From JACVRW01 sp963820315 (GTDB lineage Bacteria > Actinomycetota > Thermoleophilia > Solirubrobacterales > Thermoleophilaceae): a DNA stretch of 64,000 bases. Below, one piece after another: positions 32,425-41,255 of the stretch. The first letter of the stretch is position 1. Each line of letters begins with the position of its first letter. The stretch is from the NCBI GenBank assembly GCA_963820315.1, contig CAWFZK010000030.1:1-64000 (forward strand), given 5' to 3'. Both the position numbers and the translations under genes were made by a program. The notes under the pieces were generated by a model. That model did no database searches, was not told where the DNA came from, and was given only the letters and a program-made list of their open reading frames with translations.

Positions 32425-33434
32425 CTGCTGCCCTCGGCCGCCTTCACGGCCTGCTCGAGCTCGGCGGCGCTGTACGCACCCTCGAGCCGCGCGGCGACCT
32501 TGCCGCTCTTGTCGAACGCGAACACCCACGGCTCGGTCTGCAGGTTGAAGGCGTTCAGCTGCGGGCGAAGGCCCTTCGCGATGTCGTTGTCGCGGAAGAC
32601 CTCCATGTGGATGAACTCGACGTCGTCGCCGCCCATGTCCGCCTTGACCTCCTCGGCGATGTCGACGACAGGCCCACACACCCGGCTCTGACAAAGCTGC
32701 GGAGTCGCGAACAGCAGCACCACGGGCTTCTTGCCGATCACGTCGGCGAAGTCGTTCTGATGCATCGACGACGGCGGGATGCGCGTGTCGATCGAGGCGA
32801 GGTCGCCGCCGGCGTCGGCCTCGGTGGGCGTGTGGATCTGCGGCGCCGCGTCGCCGGGGCCCGGTATCGGGTCATCGCCGGCGCTCACGACCTGCAGCCC
32901 CGGAGCCGCCGAGGTGGCGGCGACGAGCTTGTCGTTCAGCCGCGCGATGCCGAGCACGTCGTACTGGCCGGCGTCCTTGAAGGGGATGTCTGCGACGTAG
33001 ACCGACTTGGCCGCGTTCGGGTCCGTTGCGGTCTGGCGGCTCTGGTACTGCGGGCCCACGTCGAGCGACTCGTAACGCGCCGTGTACGGGCCGCTCGCCG
33101 GCCCGCCGCCGGCGGGTGCCACGTACACCGCCACGGCCGCGTCGGCGATCTGGGCGCGCGAGCGGTCGAAGAGGCCGAAGCCGAAGCGGTTGTCGCCGGT
33201 CGTCAGCTGGGAGACGGACGGAGCGAGCACCGGCCCGCCCTTGCCGAGCTCGGCGCGCAGCTCCGCGAGCGTCTTGCCCTGCGCGCTCGGGAAGTCCTCC
33301 GCCTTCGCCTCGGGCGGAGGCGTGCTTGCGGAATCGTCGTCGTCCCCGCCGCAACCGGCGAGGAGAACGCAGGCGAGTAGGGCAGCTGCAATCAGGCGCC
33401 GGCTCACGGAGCGGCGAAGGGTAACGACCGCCAC
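32421..33434 (-). CDS. Thioredoxin-fold lipoprotein, SCO-like
   Basis: A 337-residue lipoprotein (lipobox LLAGC, Cys28) followed by Asp-rich DDDD. Residues 45-180 form a beta-sandwich (FGFGLFDRSRAQIADAAVAV). Residues 220-335 form a thioredoxin-like domain: KKPVVLLFATPQLCQSRVCG, VEFIHMEVFRDND and TEPWVFAFDKSGKVAARLEG. The redox-type cysteines are Cys248 and Cys253, four residues apart, not the CxxxC of copper-carrying SCO proteins or the CxxC of thioredoxins. It probably acts in thiol chemistry or metal handling outside the membrane. Confidence 0.75.
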   Translation of the reverse strand: MAVVTLRRSVSRRLIAAALLACVLLAGCGGDDDDSASTPPPEAKAEDFPSAQGKTLAELRAELGKGGPVLAPSVSQLTTGDNRFGFGLFDRSRAQIADAAVAVYVAPAGGGPASGPYTARYESLDVGPQYQSRQTATDPNAAKSVYVADIPFKDAGQYDVLGIARLNDKLVAATSAAPGLQVVSAGDDPIPGPGDAAPQIHTPTEADAGGDLASIDTRIPPSSMHQNDFADVIGKKPVVLLFATPQLCQSRVCGPVVDIAEEVKADMGGDDVEFIHMEVFRDNDIAKGLRPQLNAFNLQTEPWVFAFDKSGKVAARLEGAYSAAELEQAVKAAEGSS

Positions 33435-33474
33435 CGCGGCGTCTTAACAGGGGGTTCAAATAGGGTGCCGCGCC

Positions 33475-34197
33475 ATGGACCGCGCTGCGCTGATCACCGG
33501 AGGGTCGAGCGGAATCGGCCTTGCAATCGCTCGAGTGCTCGGCGAGGAGGGCTACGGCCTGACGCTCAGCTCGCGCCGCCCCGAGAAGCTCGAGCCGGCG
33601 GCCGAGGGGCTGCGCGCCGACGGGTGCGACGTCCTCACCGTGGCCGCCAACGTCACCGACGAGGAGGCGATCAAGGACGTCGTCGCTCAGCACCGCGAGC
33701 GCTGGGGCCGCCTGGACGTCCTGATCAACAACGCCGGCCTCGGAATCGGCGCGAACGTGGCGGACATGGAGACGAAGAAGCTCGACCTCCAGCTCGACGT
33801 GAACCTGCGCGCGGTGTATCTCGTCGCGCGCGAGTCGATCCCGCTGCTGAAGGAGGCGGGCGCCGAGCACGGCAAGGCGCTGATGGTCAACACCGCGTCG
33901 ATCGCGGGCAAGCAGGGCCAGGCGTTCCTGTCCGCCTACTCCGCGACCAAGTTCGGTGTCGTCGGGCTGAGCCAGGGGCTCCATCGCGAGCTGATGGGCG
34001 ACGGTGTCCAGGTGACCGCCCTCTGCCCGGCGTTCGTCGCGACCCCGATGACCGACTGGGTGGAGGGCCAGGTCCCGAAGGATCAGATGATCCAGCCGGA
34101 GGACATCGCCGAGTCGGTGCGTTTCCTCCTGAAGGTCTCGCCCGCCTGCATCGTGCCGGAGATCCAGTTCCTCCGGCGCGGCGACGCCCAGCTCTAG
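33475..34197 (+). CDS. Short-chain dehydrogenase/reductase
   Basis: A 240-residue classical SDR. The cofactor motif is TGGSSGIGLAIARVL, then the Rossmann core with SSRRPEKL (Arg after the second strand suggests NADPH), NNAGLG, and catalytic Ser, Tyr and Lys in NTASIAGKQGQAF and YSATKFG. CPAFVATPMTDW follows the active site. Substrate is unknown. The TAG stop shares CTAG with the convergent gene. Confidence 0.92.
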   Translation: MDRAALITGGSSGIGLAIARVLGEEGYGLTLSSRRPEKLEPAAEGLRADGCDVLTVAANVTDEEAIKDVVAQHRERWGRLDVLINNAGLGIGANVADMETKKLDLQLDVNLRAVYLVARESIPLLKEAGAEHGKALMVNTASIAGKQGQAFLSAYSATKFGVVGLSQGLHRELMGDGVQVTALCPAFVATPMTDWVEGQVPKDQMIQPEDIAESVRFLLKVSPACIVPEIQFLRRGDAQL

Positions 34198-34721
34198 ACG
34201 CGCTCGGGCTCGCGCTCCGCGGCGCCCGAGCCCTCGATCTCGGCAAGCGCGCGCTCGTACTCGTCGAGCCGCCGGAACGGGCGCAGCCACGCCCAGCCGC
34301 TTCGCTCGCGTAGCTCGGCGGCGCGGTGGGTCTCCCCGGTCGGCCGGCGTGGGCGGCGCGGCCGCTCGAGGGCCGGCGTCTCGTCGAGCAGGATGCTCGC
34401 CTCGAGCATCGCCCGCAGCGTGTTCAGCTCACGCTCGGTCGCGGGCCGCGGGACGCCGCCTGCGCCGGTGTAGCGGTCCCACGCGCGCGCGAAGCTCGCG
34501 AGGCTGGTCCGGCCGCCGTTGCGATGCGCGGCGAGCATCGGGCACACGCCACCCCTGCTGTCGGTGTACGCGCCGACGATGATGCGGTTTGCCTCGACGC
34601 CCGTGAGCATCGCCCGGCGCGTCTGCAGCGGCAGGCAGTCGACGGCGAGCCTCAGGTCGCGGGCTGGGCGGCGGCGTCGGATCTGCCTCCTCACGGCTTC
34701 CGTAGGATGGCCGTCGCTCAT
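34194..34721 (-). CDS. Conserved-looking protein of unknown function
   Basis: A 175-residue frame from the ATG at 34721 (MSDGHPTEAVRRQIRRRRPA). It reads RLAVDCLPLQTRRAMLTGVE, NRIIVGAYTDSRGGVCPM and LAAHRNGGRTSLASFARAWD, then a helical RELNTLRAMLEASI segment and a basic linker ending in LRPFRRLDEYERALAEIEG. The composition is typical of real coding sequence. I recognise no family. It is divergent from the LLM gene with a 30-base gap and convergent with the SDR gene. Confidence 0.7.
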   Translation of the reverse strand: MSDGHPTEAVRRQIRRRRPARDLRLAVDCLPLQTRRAMLTGVEANRIIVGAYTDSRGGVCPMLAAHRNGGRTSLASFARAWDRYTGAGGVPRPATERELNTLRAMLEASILLDETPALERPRRPRRPTGETHRAAELRERSGWAWLRPFRRLDEYERALAEIEGSGAAEREPERV

Positions 34722-34751
34722 GAGGCTCGCAAGCGGCGAAACGACACCTGC

Positions 34752-35786
34752 ATGCGCCTCGGCCTGAACATCGGCTACTGGGGCCTGGGCCTCGGCGCCG
34801 ACCAGCAGCTCGAGCTCGTGCAGGCCGCCGAGGACAGCGGCTACGACTCCGTCTGGGTCGCCGAGGCCTACGGGTCGGACGCGGCGACCGTGCTGGGCTG
34901 GATCGCCGCTCAGACATCGCGCATCAAGATCGGCGCGGCGATCTTCCAGATGCCGGCGCGCTCGCCCGCGATGACGGCGATGACCGCCGCCACGCTCGAC
35001 CAGCTCTCGGGCGGGCGGATGCTGCTCGGGATCGGCTCCTCGGGCCCCCAGGTGGCCGAGGGCTGGCACGGCGAGCGCTTCGGGCAGCAGCTGCTGCGCA
35101 CGCGCGAGTACGTCGAGATCGTGCGCAAGGCGCTCACGCGCAAGCGGCTCGTCTACGACGGCGAGTACTACAAGCTGCCGCTCCCGGACGGCCCCGGCAA
35201 GGCGCTCAAGCTGACGATCGGCCCCGTCCAGGAGCGGATTCCCGTCTACATCGCCTCGATTGGGCCGAAGAACGTGCAGCTGACCGGCGAGATCGCGGAC
35301 GGCTGGCTGCCGATCTTCTTCTCCCCCGAGTACGTCGACGACGCGCGCGAGCTGCTCGCGGAGGGTGCGGCCCGCGCCGGAGGCGAGCTGGATGAGTCCT
35401 TCGACATTGCACCCGGCGTCAATGTATGCATCGACAATGACATCGACAGGGCCCGCGACCAGATGCGCCACTTCATCGCGCTCTACGTCGGCGGGATGGG
35501 CTCGCGCGAGCGCAACTTCTACAACGCGCTCGTCCAGCGCTATGGCTTCGCGGACGCCGCCAAGGAGGTCCAGGACCTCTACCTCGACGGCAAGAGGAAC
35601 GAGGCCGCGGCGGCCGTGCCCGCGGAGCTGATCGACATGATCACCCTCGTCGGCCCGCCGGACCGGGTGCGCGAGCGCCTCGCCGTCTATCGCGACGCGG
35701 GGGTCGGGACGATGATCGTGAGCGTCGTCTCGCACGACGTCGAGCAGCGCACGCGCATGATCCGCGAGCTCGCGGAGATGCTCTGA
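34752..35786 (+). CDS. F420-dependent LLM-class oxidoreductase
   Basis: A 344-residue luciferase-like TIM barrel. MRLGLNIGYWGLGLGADQQ at the start, GYDSVWVAEAYGSDAATVLG, KIGAAIFQMPARSPAMTAM and LLGIGSSGPQVAEGWHG are typical of F420-dependent LLM enzymes; ERIPVYIASIGPKNVQLTGE and ADGWLPIFFSPE come later. These enzymes use reduced F420 for hydride transfer; the substrate is unknown. The gene begins 30 bases from the divergent hypothetical gene. Its stop overlaps the proposed CTG start of the glycosyltransferase, so the two are probably coupled. Confidence 0.93.
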   Translation: MRLGLNIGYWGLGLGADQQLELVQAAEDSGYDSVWVAEAYGSDAATVLGWIAAQTSRIKIGAAIFQMPARSPAMTAMTAATLDQLSGGRMLLGIGSSGPQVAEGWHGERFGQQLLRTREYVEIVRKALTRKRLVYDGEYYKLPLPDGPGKALKLTIGPVQERIPVYIASIGPKNVQLTGEIADGWLPIFFSPEYVDDARELLAEGAARAGGELDESFDIAPGVNVCIDNDIDRARDQMRHFIALYVGGMGSRERNFYNALVQRYGFADAAKEVQDLYLDGKRNEAAAAVPAELIDMITLVGPPDRVRERLAVYRDAGVGTMIVSVVSHDVEQRTRMIRELAEML

Positions 35787-36997
35787 GCGAAGGCCGGCGC
35801 CGCTTCCTGCTCGCCGCGTTCGGCGACCCCGGACACGCCTTCCCGGCGATCGCGCTGGGCGCGGAGCTGGCGCGCCGCGGCCACGACGTCACGCTCGAGA
35901 CGTGGGCCCGCTGGCGCGAGCCCGTCGAGCGCGAGGGCATCCGCTTCGCGGCGGCGCCGGAGTATCAGGTCTTCCCCACCCGCGAGCGGCCGCTCAAGCC
36001 CTACGCCGCCGCCGTGAAGGCGGCCGGCGTCACGCGCGAGCTGATCCGGAGCGTCGATCCCGAGGTGGTGGTCGCCGACATCCTCACGGTCGCGGGCGCG
36101 CTCGCCGCGGAGCTCGAGGGGCGGCCCTGGGCGACGCTCGTGCCGCACGTCCTCCCCACCGGCGAGCCCGGCTTCCCGGTGTATGCGGTGGGCGCCGTCT
36201 ATCCGCGGACGACGGCCGGAGAGCGCATGTGGGAGCTCGCACGGCCGCTGCTGATGCGCGGCGAGGAACAGGGCCGGCGCGAGCTGAACGGGGCGCGCGC
36301 CCGCGTCGGCCTGCCGCCGCTCGAGCACGTGCACGGAGGCATCTCGCGCCAGCTCGCGCTGGTCGCGACCTTCCCGCAGCTCGAATACCCGCGTCGCGAG
36401 CCCCAGCCGAACGTGCGCGTGACGGGCCCGCTCTTCTGGGAGCAGCCCTACGGCGAGGTCGAGCTGCCGCCCGGCGACGACCCGCTCGTGCTGGTCGCGC
36501 CGAGCACCTCCCAGGACCCCGACGGGCAGCTCCTGCGCGCGACGCTCGAGGGCCTCGCCCGCGAACCGGTGCGCGTGCTCGCGAGCACCAATCGGCGGGC
36601 CCCCGCCGAGCCGCTGCCCGTGCCCGCGAATGCCCGGCTCGTCGACTGGGTCTCGTACACGCGCACGATGCCGCGCTGTGCTGCGGTCGTCTGCCACGCC
36701 GGGCACGGCACCGTCGCCCGGGCGCTCGCGAGCGGCGTGCCGATCGTCGCCTGCCCGTACGCCGGCGACATGGCCGAGAACAGCGCGCGCATCCGCTGGG
36801 CGGGGGTCGGCGTGTCGCTGCCCCGCCGCTTCCACACCGCGCGCGGGGTGCGGCTGGCGGTCCGGCGCCTGCTCGCCGATCCGAGCTACACGAGGCGTGC
36901 CCGCGAGCTGGGCGCCTGGTCGCAGCAGAACGACGGGGCCGCCGCGGCCGCGGACGCCGTCGAGGGGCTCGCCCGCGCCCGCGTTATGCGCAGGTGA
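35783..36997 (+). CDS. MGT/UGT-like glycosyltransferase with probable CTG start
   Basis: The frame gives 404 residues if translation begins at CTG 35783, which overlaps the LLM stop (CTGA). That reads SEGRRRFLLAAFGDPGHAFP, AIALGAELARRGHDVTLET, the normal N-terminal domain of GT1 transferases. No ATG or GTG precedes it in frame, and the next one (GTG 36014) would remove 77 conserved residues. The donor-binding half has VCHAGHGTVARALASGVPIV and CPYAGDMAENSARI. The acceptor is unknown. An alternative is a sequencing indel hiding a standard start. Confidence 0.8.
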   Translation: MSEGRRRFLLAAFGDPGHAFPAIALGAELARRGHDVTLETWARWREPVEREGIRFAAAPEYQVFPTRERPLKPYAAAVKAAGVTRELIRSVDPEVVVADILTVAGALAAELEGRPWATLVPHVLPTGEPGFPVYAVGAVYPRTTAGERMWELARPLLMRGEEQGRRELNGARARVGLPPLEHVHGGISRQLALVATFPQLEYPRREPQPNVRVTGPLFWEQPYGEVELPPGDDPLVLVAPSTSQDPDGQLLRATLEGLAREPVRVLASTNRRAPAEPLPVPANARLVDWVSYTRTMPRCAAVVCHAGHGTVARALASGVPIVACPYAGDMAENSARIRWAGVGVSLPRRFHTARGVRLAVRRLLADPSYTRRARELGAWSQQNDGAAAAADAVEGLARARVMRR

Positions 36998-37022
36998 CGC
37001 GCCGACGCGTAGCGTCGCCGGC

Positions 37023-38198
37023 GTGAGTCGCAAGTCCAGCCTCTGGATCGACCCGGACAGCGCCCGCGACCCCGAGGCGGGACCGTTCTCCTCGGCGCGC
37101 TGGCGCAGGCAGTCGGGCGAGGCCCGCGCCCGCTACGCGAAGCCACCGGAGCCCGAGGCTCCGCCCCCGCCGCCGCGCCCGCGCTGGTGGCGGCGCGCCC
37201 TCGCGCCCGCCGGATTGCTGATCGCAGTCGCGGCGCTCGCGCTCGCGACGGTGGCGTTCCTCGACGACGGCGGCGACACGGACGTTCTTCCGGCCGCGAA
37301 CGGCGGCCGGCTCGCGCCGACCCAGATCGGCCGCGTGTACGACTCGGCGGGCCCCGGCGTGGTCTCGGTCCAGGCCGGCGCGCGCGGCGGCACGGGCTTC
37401 GTCGTGCGCGCCGACGGCACGATCGTGACCAACGCCCACGTCGTGGCGGGCGCGGAGACCGCGCAGGTGCGCTTCGGCGACAGCGGCGAGCAGGTGGACG
37501 CCGAGGTGCTCGGCACCGACGTCTCGACCGACCTCGCCGTCCTGCGCGTCGACCCGGGCACCGTTGGGCCGCTGCGCCCGCTGCCGCTCGCCAACTCCGA
37601 GCGCGTGCGCGTCGGCGACGCGGTCGTCGCGATCGGCCACCCGTTCGGCCTCGACCGCACGGCCACGGCGGGCATCGTCTCGGGCGTCGGGCGTGAGATC
37701 CAGGCCCCGGACGGCTTCCAGATCGACGAGGTGATCCAGACGGACGCCCCGATCAACCCCGGCAACTCCGGCGGCCCGCTGCTCGACGCGCGCGGCCGCG
37801 TGGTCGGCGTGAACAGCCAGATCGCGACCGGCGGGGCGAGCGGCGGCAACGTGGGCATCGGCTTCGCCGTCCCGTCGAACACGGTTCGCGAGGTGCTGCC
37901 GGCGCTGATCCGCGGCGAGACGATCGAGCGTCCGTACATCGGCGTGACCACCGCCCCGCACCGGGACGGCGCCGAGGTTCAGGAGGTCGTCCCCGGCAGC
38001 CCGGCCGACTCCGCCGGCCTCGAGCCCGGCGACGTGATCACCGAGGTCGACGGCCGTGAGGTCCGCGACCCGGACGACGTGGCCGACGCGATCAAGGGCC
38101 TCGAGCCGGGCGACGAGGTCCAGGTCGAGGCCGAGAGCAGCGGCATCACGCAGAGCTTCGACGTCGAGCTCGAGGCGCGGCCCCAGCGCGGCCCGTGA
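37023..38198 (+). CDS. Membrane-anchored HtrA/DegP-like serine protease with PDZ domain
   Basis: A 391-residue protein with a GTG start. A cytoplasmic Pro-rich N-terminus precedes one transmembrane helix (about 60-80). The trypsin-like domain is complete: His139 in TNAHVV, Asp170 in STDLAVLRV, Ser249 in PGNSGGPLL. A PDZ domain (about 305-385) includes SPADSAGLEPGDVITEVDG and recognises exposed C-termini. It overlaps the VWA gene by 4 bases (GTGA), which ties protein quality control to the envelope cluster that follows. Confidence 0.93.
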   Translation: MSRKSSLWIDPDSARDPEAGPFSSARWRRQSGEARARYAKPPEPEAPPPPPRPRWWRRALAPAGLLIAVAALALATVAFLDDGGDTDVLPAANGGRLAPTQIGRVYDSAGPGVVSVQAGARGGTGFVVRADGTIVTNAHVVAGAETAQVRFGDSGEQVDAEVLGTDVSTDLAVLRVDPGTVGPLRPLPLANSERVRVGDAVVAIGHPFGLDRTATAGIVSGVGREIQAPDGFQIDEVIQTDAPINPGNSGGPLLDARGRVVGVNSQIATGGASGGNVGIGFAVPSNTVREVLPALIRGETIERPYIGVTTAPHRDGAEVQEVVPGSPADSAGLEPGDVITEVDGREVRDPDDVADAIKGLEPGDEVQVEAESSGITQSFDVELEARPQRGP

Positions 38199-39154
38199 GC
38201 TTCCAGTCGCCCATCTACCTGCTCTGCCTCGCGCTCGTTCCGGCCGCGGTGGCGATCTATGTCCTGAGCGACAAGCGCCGGCGCGCGCGCACGGCGGCCT
38301 TCGCCTCGCCGTGGCTGCTGCCCTCGGTGGCGCCGCGCGGCCCGGGGGTGCGCCGCCATCTGCCGCTGGCCCTCTACGGAATCGCCCTGGCGGCGGTCGC
38401 GATCGCGCTCGCCCGGCCCGAGGCGACCGTGGCGGTCCCCGAGGAGCGTGCCGCGGTGGTCCTCGCGACCGACATCTCCGGGTCGATGGAGGCGACGGAC
38501 GTGCAGCCGTCGCGCATCGCCGCCGTGCGGCGCGCGGCCCGTGACTTCCTGGGCGAGGCGCCGAAGGAGCTGCGCGTCGGCGCCGTCGCCTTCAACCACG
38601 CCGTGCGGTCGATCGAGCCGCCCCGCGCCGACCGCGAGGACACACGCGCGCTCGTCGACGGCCTCACACCGAGCGGCGGCACCGCGACCGGCGAGGGGCT
38701 GGCCGCGGCGGTGGGCCTGCTGGCACGCCGCGGGGCCCAGGATGAACGCCGGCCGCCCGCCGCGATCATCCTGCTCTCGGACGGCACCTCGACACACGGC
38801 CGCGATCCGATTGGCGTGGCGCGCGAGGCGGCGCGGCTGAAGATCCCGATCTACACGGTCGCCTTCGGCACCGACTCCGGCACGATCGAGGTCGAGCGTC
38901 CCGACGGAACCACCGTCACGCGCGAGGTGCCGCCCGACCGCGTCGACATGCGCCGGATCGCCACGATCAGCGGAGCCCGCACGTTCAGCGCCACCGGGGG
39001 CGAGGAGCTCGCCACCGTCTACGAGCGGCTCGGCTCACAGGTTGCGATGCGCGACGAGAAGCGCGAGGTGACCGCCGCATTCGTGGGCGGAGCGGCCGCT
39101 TTCCTGCTGATCGGTGGCGCGATGTCGCTGCGCTGGTTCGGCCGGCTGCCCTGA
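38195..39154 (+). CDS. VWA-domain membrane protein, BatA-like (copy 1)
   Basis: A 319-residue protein with a GTG start. Two N-terminal helices (about 6-24 and 57-73) are followed by a von Willebrand A domain whose metal site is DISGSM (Asp93, Ser95, Ser97), with GGTATGEGL and LLSDGTST later. A final helix lies at 295-312. It shares order, length and metal-site position with the protein at 43183. VWA proteins of this type work with MoxR ATPases and DUF58 proteins in envelope assembly or chaperoning. Confidence 0.9.
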   Translation: MSFQSPIYLLCLALVPAAVAIYVLSDKRRRARTAAFASPWLLPSVAPRGPGVRRHLPLALYGIALAAVAIALARPEATVAVPEERAAVVLATDISGSMEATDVQPSRIAAVRRAARDFLGEAPKELRVGAVAFNHAVRSIEPPRADREDTRALVDGLTPSGGTATGEGLAAAVGLLARRGAQDERRPPAAIILLSDGTSTHGRDPIGVAREAARLKIPIYTVAFGTDSGTIEVERPDGTTVTREVPPDRVDMRRIATISGARTFSATGGEELATVYERLGSQVAMRDEKREVTAAFVGGAAAFLLIGGAMSLRWFGRLP

Positions 39155-39173
39155 CCCACTAGTCTGATCTGCC

Positions 39174-39386
39174 GTGAGGCGAGTTGCGCTTCTGGTTGTG
39201 TCCGTGGCGGGGTTCGGCCTGTTCGCCAGCGGCGTGCACGGGCTGACGCAGATCGACGACCAGCTCGCGGGCGCCGCCAAGGCACCGCGGACGATCGAGA
39301 TCAAGCGCGAGCTCGGGCCGAAGGGCGACTGTCCGTGGCGCGAGCGCGAGACGCACCAGTACGAGCGCTACCAGCGTCGTCTGTAG
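39174..39386 (+). CDS. Small secreted or anchored protein
   Basis: A 70-residue frame from a GTG at 39174. A hydrophobic N-terminus (VALLVVSVAGFGLFASGVHG) is followed by QIDDQLAGAAKAPRTIEIK and a charged end with GDCPWRERETHQYERYQRRL. It may be exported, with one cysteine. It overlaps the 3' end of the sensor-kinase gene by 86 bases on the other strand. No family known. Confidence 0.55.
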   Translation: MRRVALLVVSVAGFGLFASGVHGLTQIDDQLAGAAKAPRTIEIKRELGPKGDCPWRERETHQYERYQRRL

Positions 39387-40443
39387 CGTCGGCGCGCGGC
39401 AGCCGCACCGTCACGAGCAGCCCGCCCTCCGCGCGCGGCTCGATCGCAAGCGTGCCGCCGTGGGCCTCGCTCACAGCGCGCACGATCGACAACCCGAGGC
39501 CGGCACCGCGCCCGTCCGCGTCGCGTGCCAGGCGCTCGAACGGCTCGGCCAGCCTGGCGGCCGCCTGCGGCTCCACCGGCGGCCCGCTGTTCTCGACCTC
39601 GAGCTCGGCCGTGCCGCCGCCCGAGCGCGTCCGCAGCCGCACGAAGCCGCCTGGGCGGTTGTAGCGCACGCCGTTCTCGATCAGATTGCCGACGAGCCGC
39701 TCGAGCAGCGCGGCGTCGCCCTCGACGATCACCGGCTCGAGCAGCGCGTCGAGCCGCACGCTCTCCGTGCCCGCCGTGAGGCTTGCGGCGTCGGCCGCCT
39801 CGCCGACCACGCTCGCCAGGTCCACCGGCTCGCTGCGGAGCAGGCCGCGCTGGCTGCGCGCCAGGATCAGCAGGCTCGCGAGCAGGGCCTCGGTGCGGCG
39901 GCTCGCCTGGACGACCGACTCGGCCATGCCGCGCAGCTCGTCGATGTCGGGTTGAGGGTTGGCGAGCGCCACCTCGGCCTCGGAGCGGATCACGGTGAGC
40001 GGGCTGCGCAGCTCGTGGCTCGCGTTGGCGACGAAGCGGCGCTGCGCGTCGAACGACTCCGACAGCCGGTCGAGCATCTCGTTCAGCGTCTCGCTCAGCT
40101 CGCGCAGCTCGTCGTCGGGGCCCTCGACGGGGATGCGCTCGTCGAGGTGCTCCTCGGTCACCCGCTGGGCGGTGCCGGTGATCCGCTTGAGCGGCGCGAG
40201 CACCCAGCCCGAGACGAGCCAGCCGAGCACGGCGGCGAGCACGAGCACGCCCGCGAAGGCGATGAAGTACTGAAAAGCGACCTCGTCGAGCGCATCGCTC
40301 GCGACCGGCGCCGAGAGGGTGCGGTCGAAGTGGTTCCCGAGCAGCCAGTAGCTGACGAGCAGGAGGATCCCGGTCGACAGCCCGGCGAGGGCGACGTAGA
40401 TCGCCGTGAGGCGGGTCCGGACGGTGGGCCGCGGGACCCTCAT
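39301..40443 (-). CDS. Sensor histidine kinase
   Basis: A 380-residue sensor. The first helix (about 13-35), a short external loop and the second helix (59-80) are followed by a HAMP domain and the phosphoacceptor FVANASHELRSPLTVIRSEA. The ATP-binding domain has N-box NLIENGVRYN and G-box DGRGAGLGLSIV. The C-terminal Ala/Arg/Asp-rich tail overlaps a small gene on the other strand. It pairs with the response regulator upstream (4-base overlap). Confidence 0.93.
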   Translation of the reverse strand: MRVPRPTVRTRLTAIYVALAGLSTGILLLVSYWLLGNHFDRTLSAPVASDALDEVAFQYFIAFAGVLVLAAVLGWLVSGWVLAPLKRITGTAQRVTEEHLDERIPVEGPDDELRELSETLNEMLDRLSESFDAQRRFVANASHELRSPLTVIRSEAEVALANPQPDIDELRGMAESVVQASRRTEALLASLLILARSQRGLLRSEPVDLASVVGEAADAASLTAGTESVRLDALLEPVIVEGDAALLERLVGNLIENGVRYNRPGGFVRLRTRSGGGTAELEVENSGPPVEPQAAARLAEPFERLARDADGRGAGLGLSIVRAVSEAHGGTLAIEPRAEGGLLVTVRLPRADATDDAGSARTGASRARATDSRPSARARA

Positions 40444-41093
40444 ACGCGGTAGCCGGCCCCCTTGACGGTCTCGACCAGCGGCGGGTCGCCGAGCTTGCGC
40501 CGCAGCCGCAGCACGGTCATGCGGACCGAGTTCGTGAACGGGTCCGCGTTCTCGTCCCAGACGCGCTCGACGAGCTCGTCGTTCGACACGACGGCGCCGT
40601 CTGCGGCGAGCAGCGCCTCGAGCACCGCGAACTCCTTCGGCGTCAGCTCGATCGGGCGGCCGGCGCGGGTGACGGTGTGGCGCGCCGGGTCGAGCTCGAC
40701 ATCGCTCGAGCGCAGCGTCGGCGGCAGCGCGGCGCCGGAGCGGCGCGCGAGCGCGCGCACGCGCGCGACGAGCTCCGCGAACGCGAACGGCTTCGGCATG
40801 TAGTCGTCCGCGCCGAGCGAGAGGCCGTCGACGAGATCGTCCACGCCGTTGGCGGCGGTGAGCATCAGCACGCGGCTGTCGGGCTCCTCCGTGCGCAGCG
40901 TCCGGCAGACGTCGTCGCCGTGCATCTCCGGCAGGTCGCGGTCGAGCACGACCACGTCGTAGGGGGTCAGGCGCGCCTTGTCGAGCGCGGTGGCGCCGTC
41001 GTAGGCGACGTCCACGGCCATGCCCTCACGGCGAAGGCCGCGGGCAACCGCGTCTGCGACCCTCCGTTCGTCCTCGGCGAGCAGCACGCGCAC
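40440..41093 (-). CDS. OmpR/PhoB-type response regulator
   Basis: A 217-residue regulator beginning at the GTG 41093 (RVLLAEDERRVADAVARGL); an ATG-like start at 41126 adds 11 residues with no family support. The receiver has the acidic pair Glu7/Asp8, phosphorylation Asp51 in VVVLDRDLPEMHG and Lys in YMPKPF. The C-terminal winged helix includes LTPKEFAVLEALLAADG and VRMTVLRLRRKLGDPPLVET, PhoB style. With the kinase it forms a two-component pair placed between the HtrA-VWA and MoxR-DUF58-VWA genes. Divergent from moxR; likely targets include that unit. Confidence 0.94.
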   Translation of the reverse strand: MRVLLAEDERRVADAVARGLRREGMAVDVAYDGATALDKARLTPYDVVVLDRDLPEMHGDDVCRTLRTEEPDSRVLMLTAANGVDDLVDGLSLGADDYMPKPFAFAELVARVRALARRSGAALPPTLRSSDVELDPARHTVTRAGRPIELTPKEFAVLEALLAADGAVVSNDELVERVWDENADPFTNSVRMTVLRLRRKLGDPPLVETVKGAGYRV

Positions 41094-41114
41094 TCGTTCC
41101 AGGGTAGTGAGCAC

Positions 41115-41134
41115 CCGGGGGCTCACGCCCCCGG
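41115..41134. promoter_or_regulatory. Perfect 8-base hairpin between divergent regulator and MoxR genes
   Basis: CCGGGGGC (41115-41122), loop TCAC, GCCCCCGG (41127-41134). No T-run follows, so it is not a simple terminator. It lies just upstream of the response-regulator start and 122 bases before the MoxR start; it may be an operator or a 5'-leader structure. GGCCGG-type palindromes follow at 41143-41162. Confidence 0.45.
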
Positions 41135-41255
41135 CGCCGAAGCGGCCGGCTCGGCCGGCCGCGCAGGGACAGGCTGTCCTCCCGCCGGCTCCTGGCTGGT
41201 CGCCGGCGGCTCGCCGTTATGCGCCGGTGACCTGCCGCCCCGTAGTTTGGCCGCC

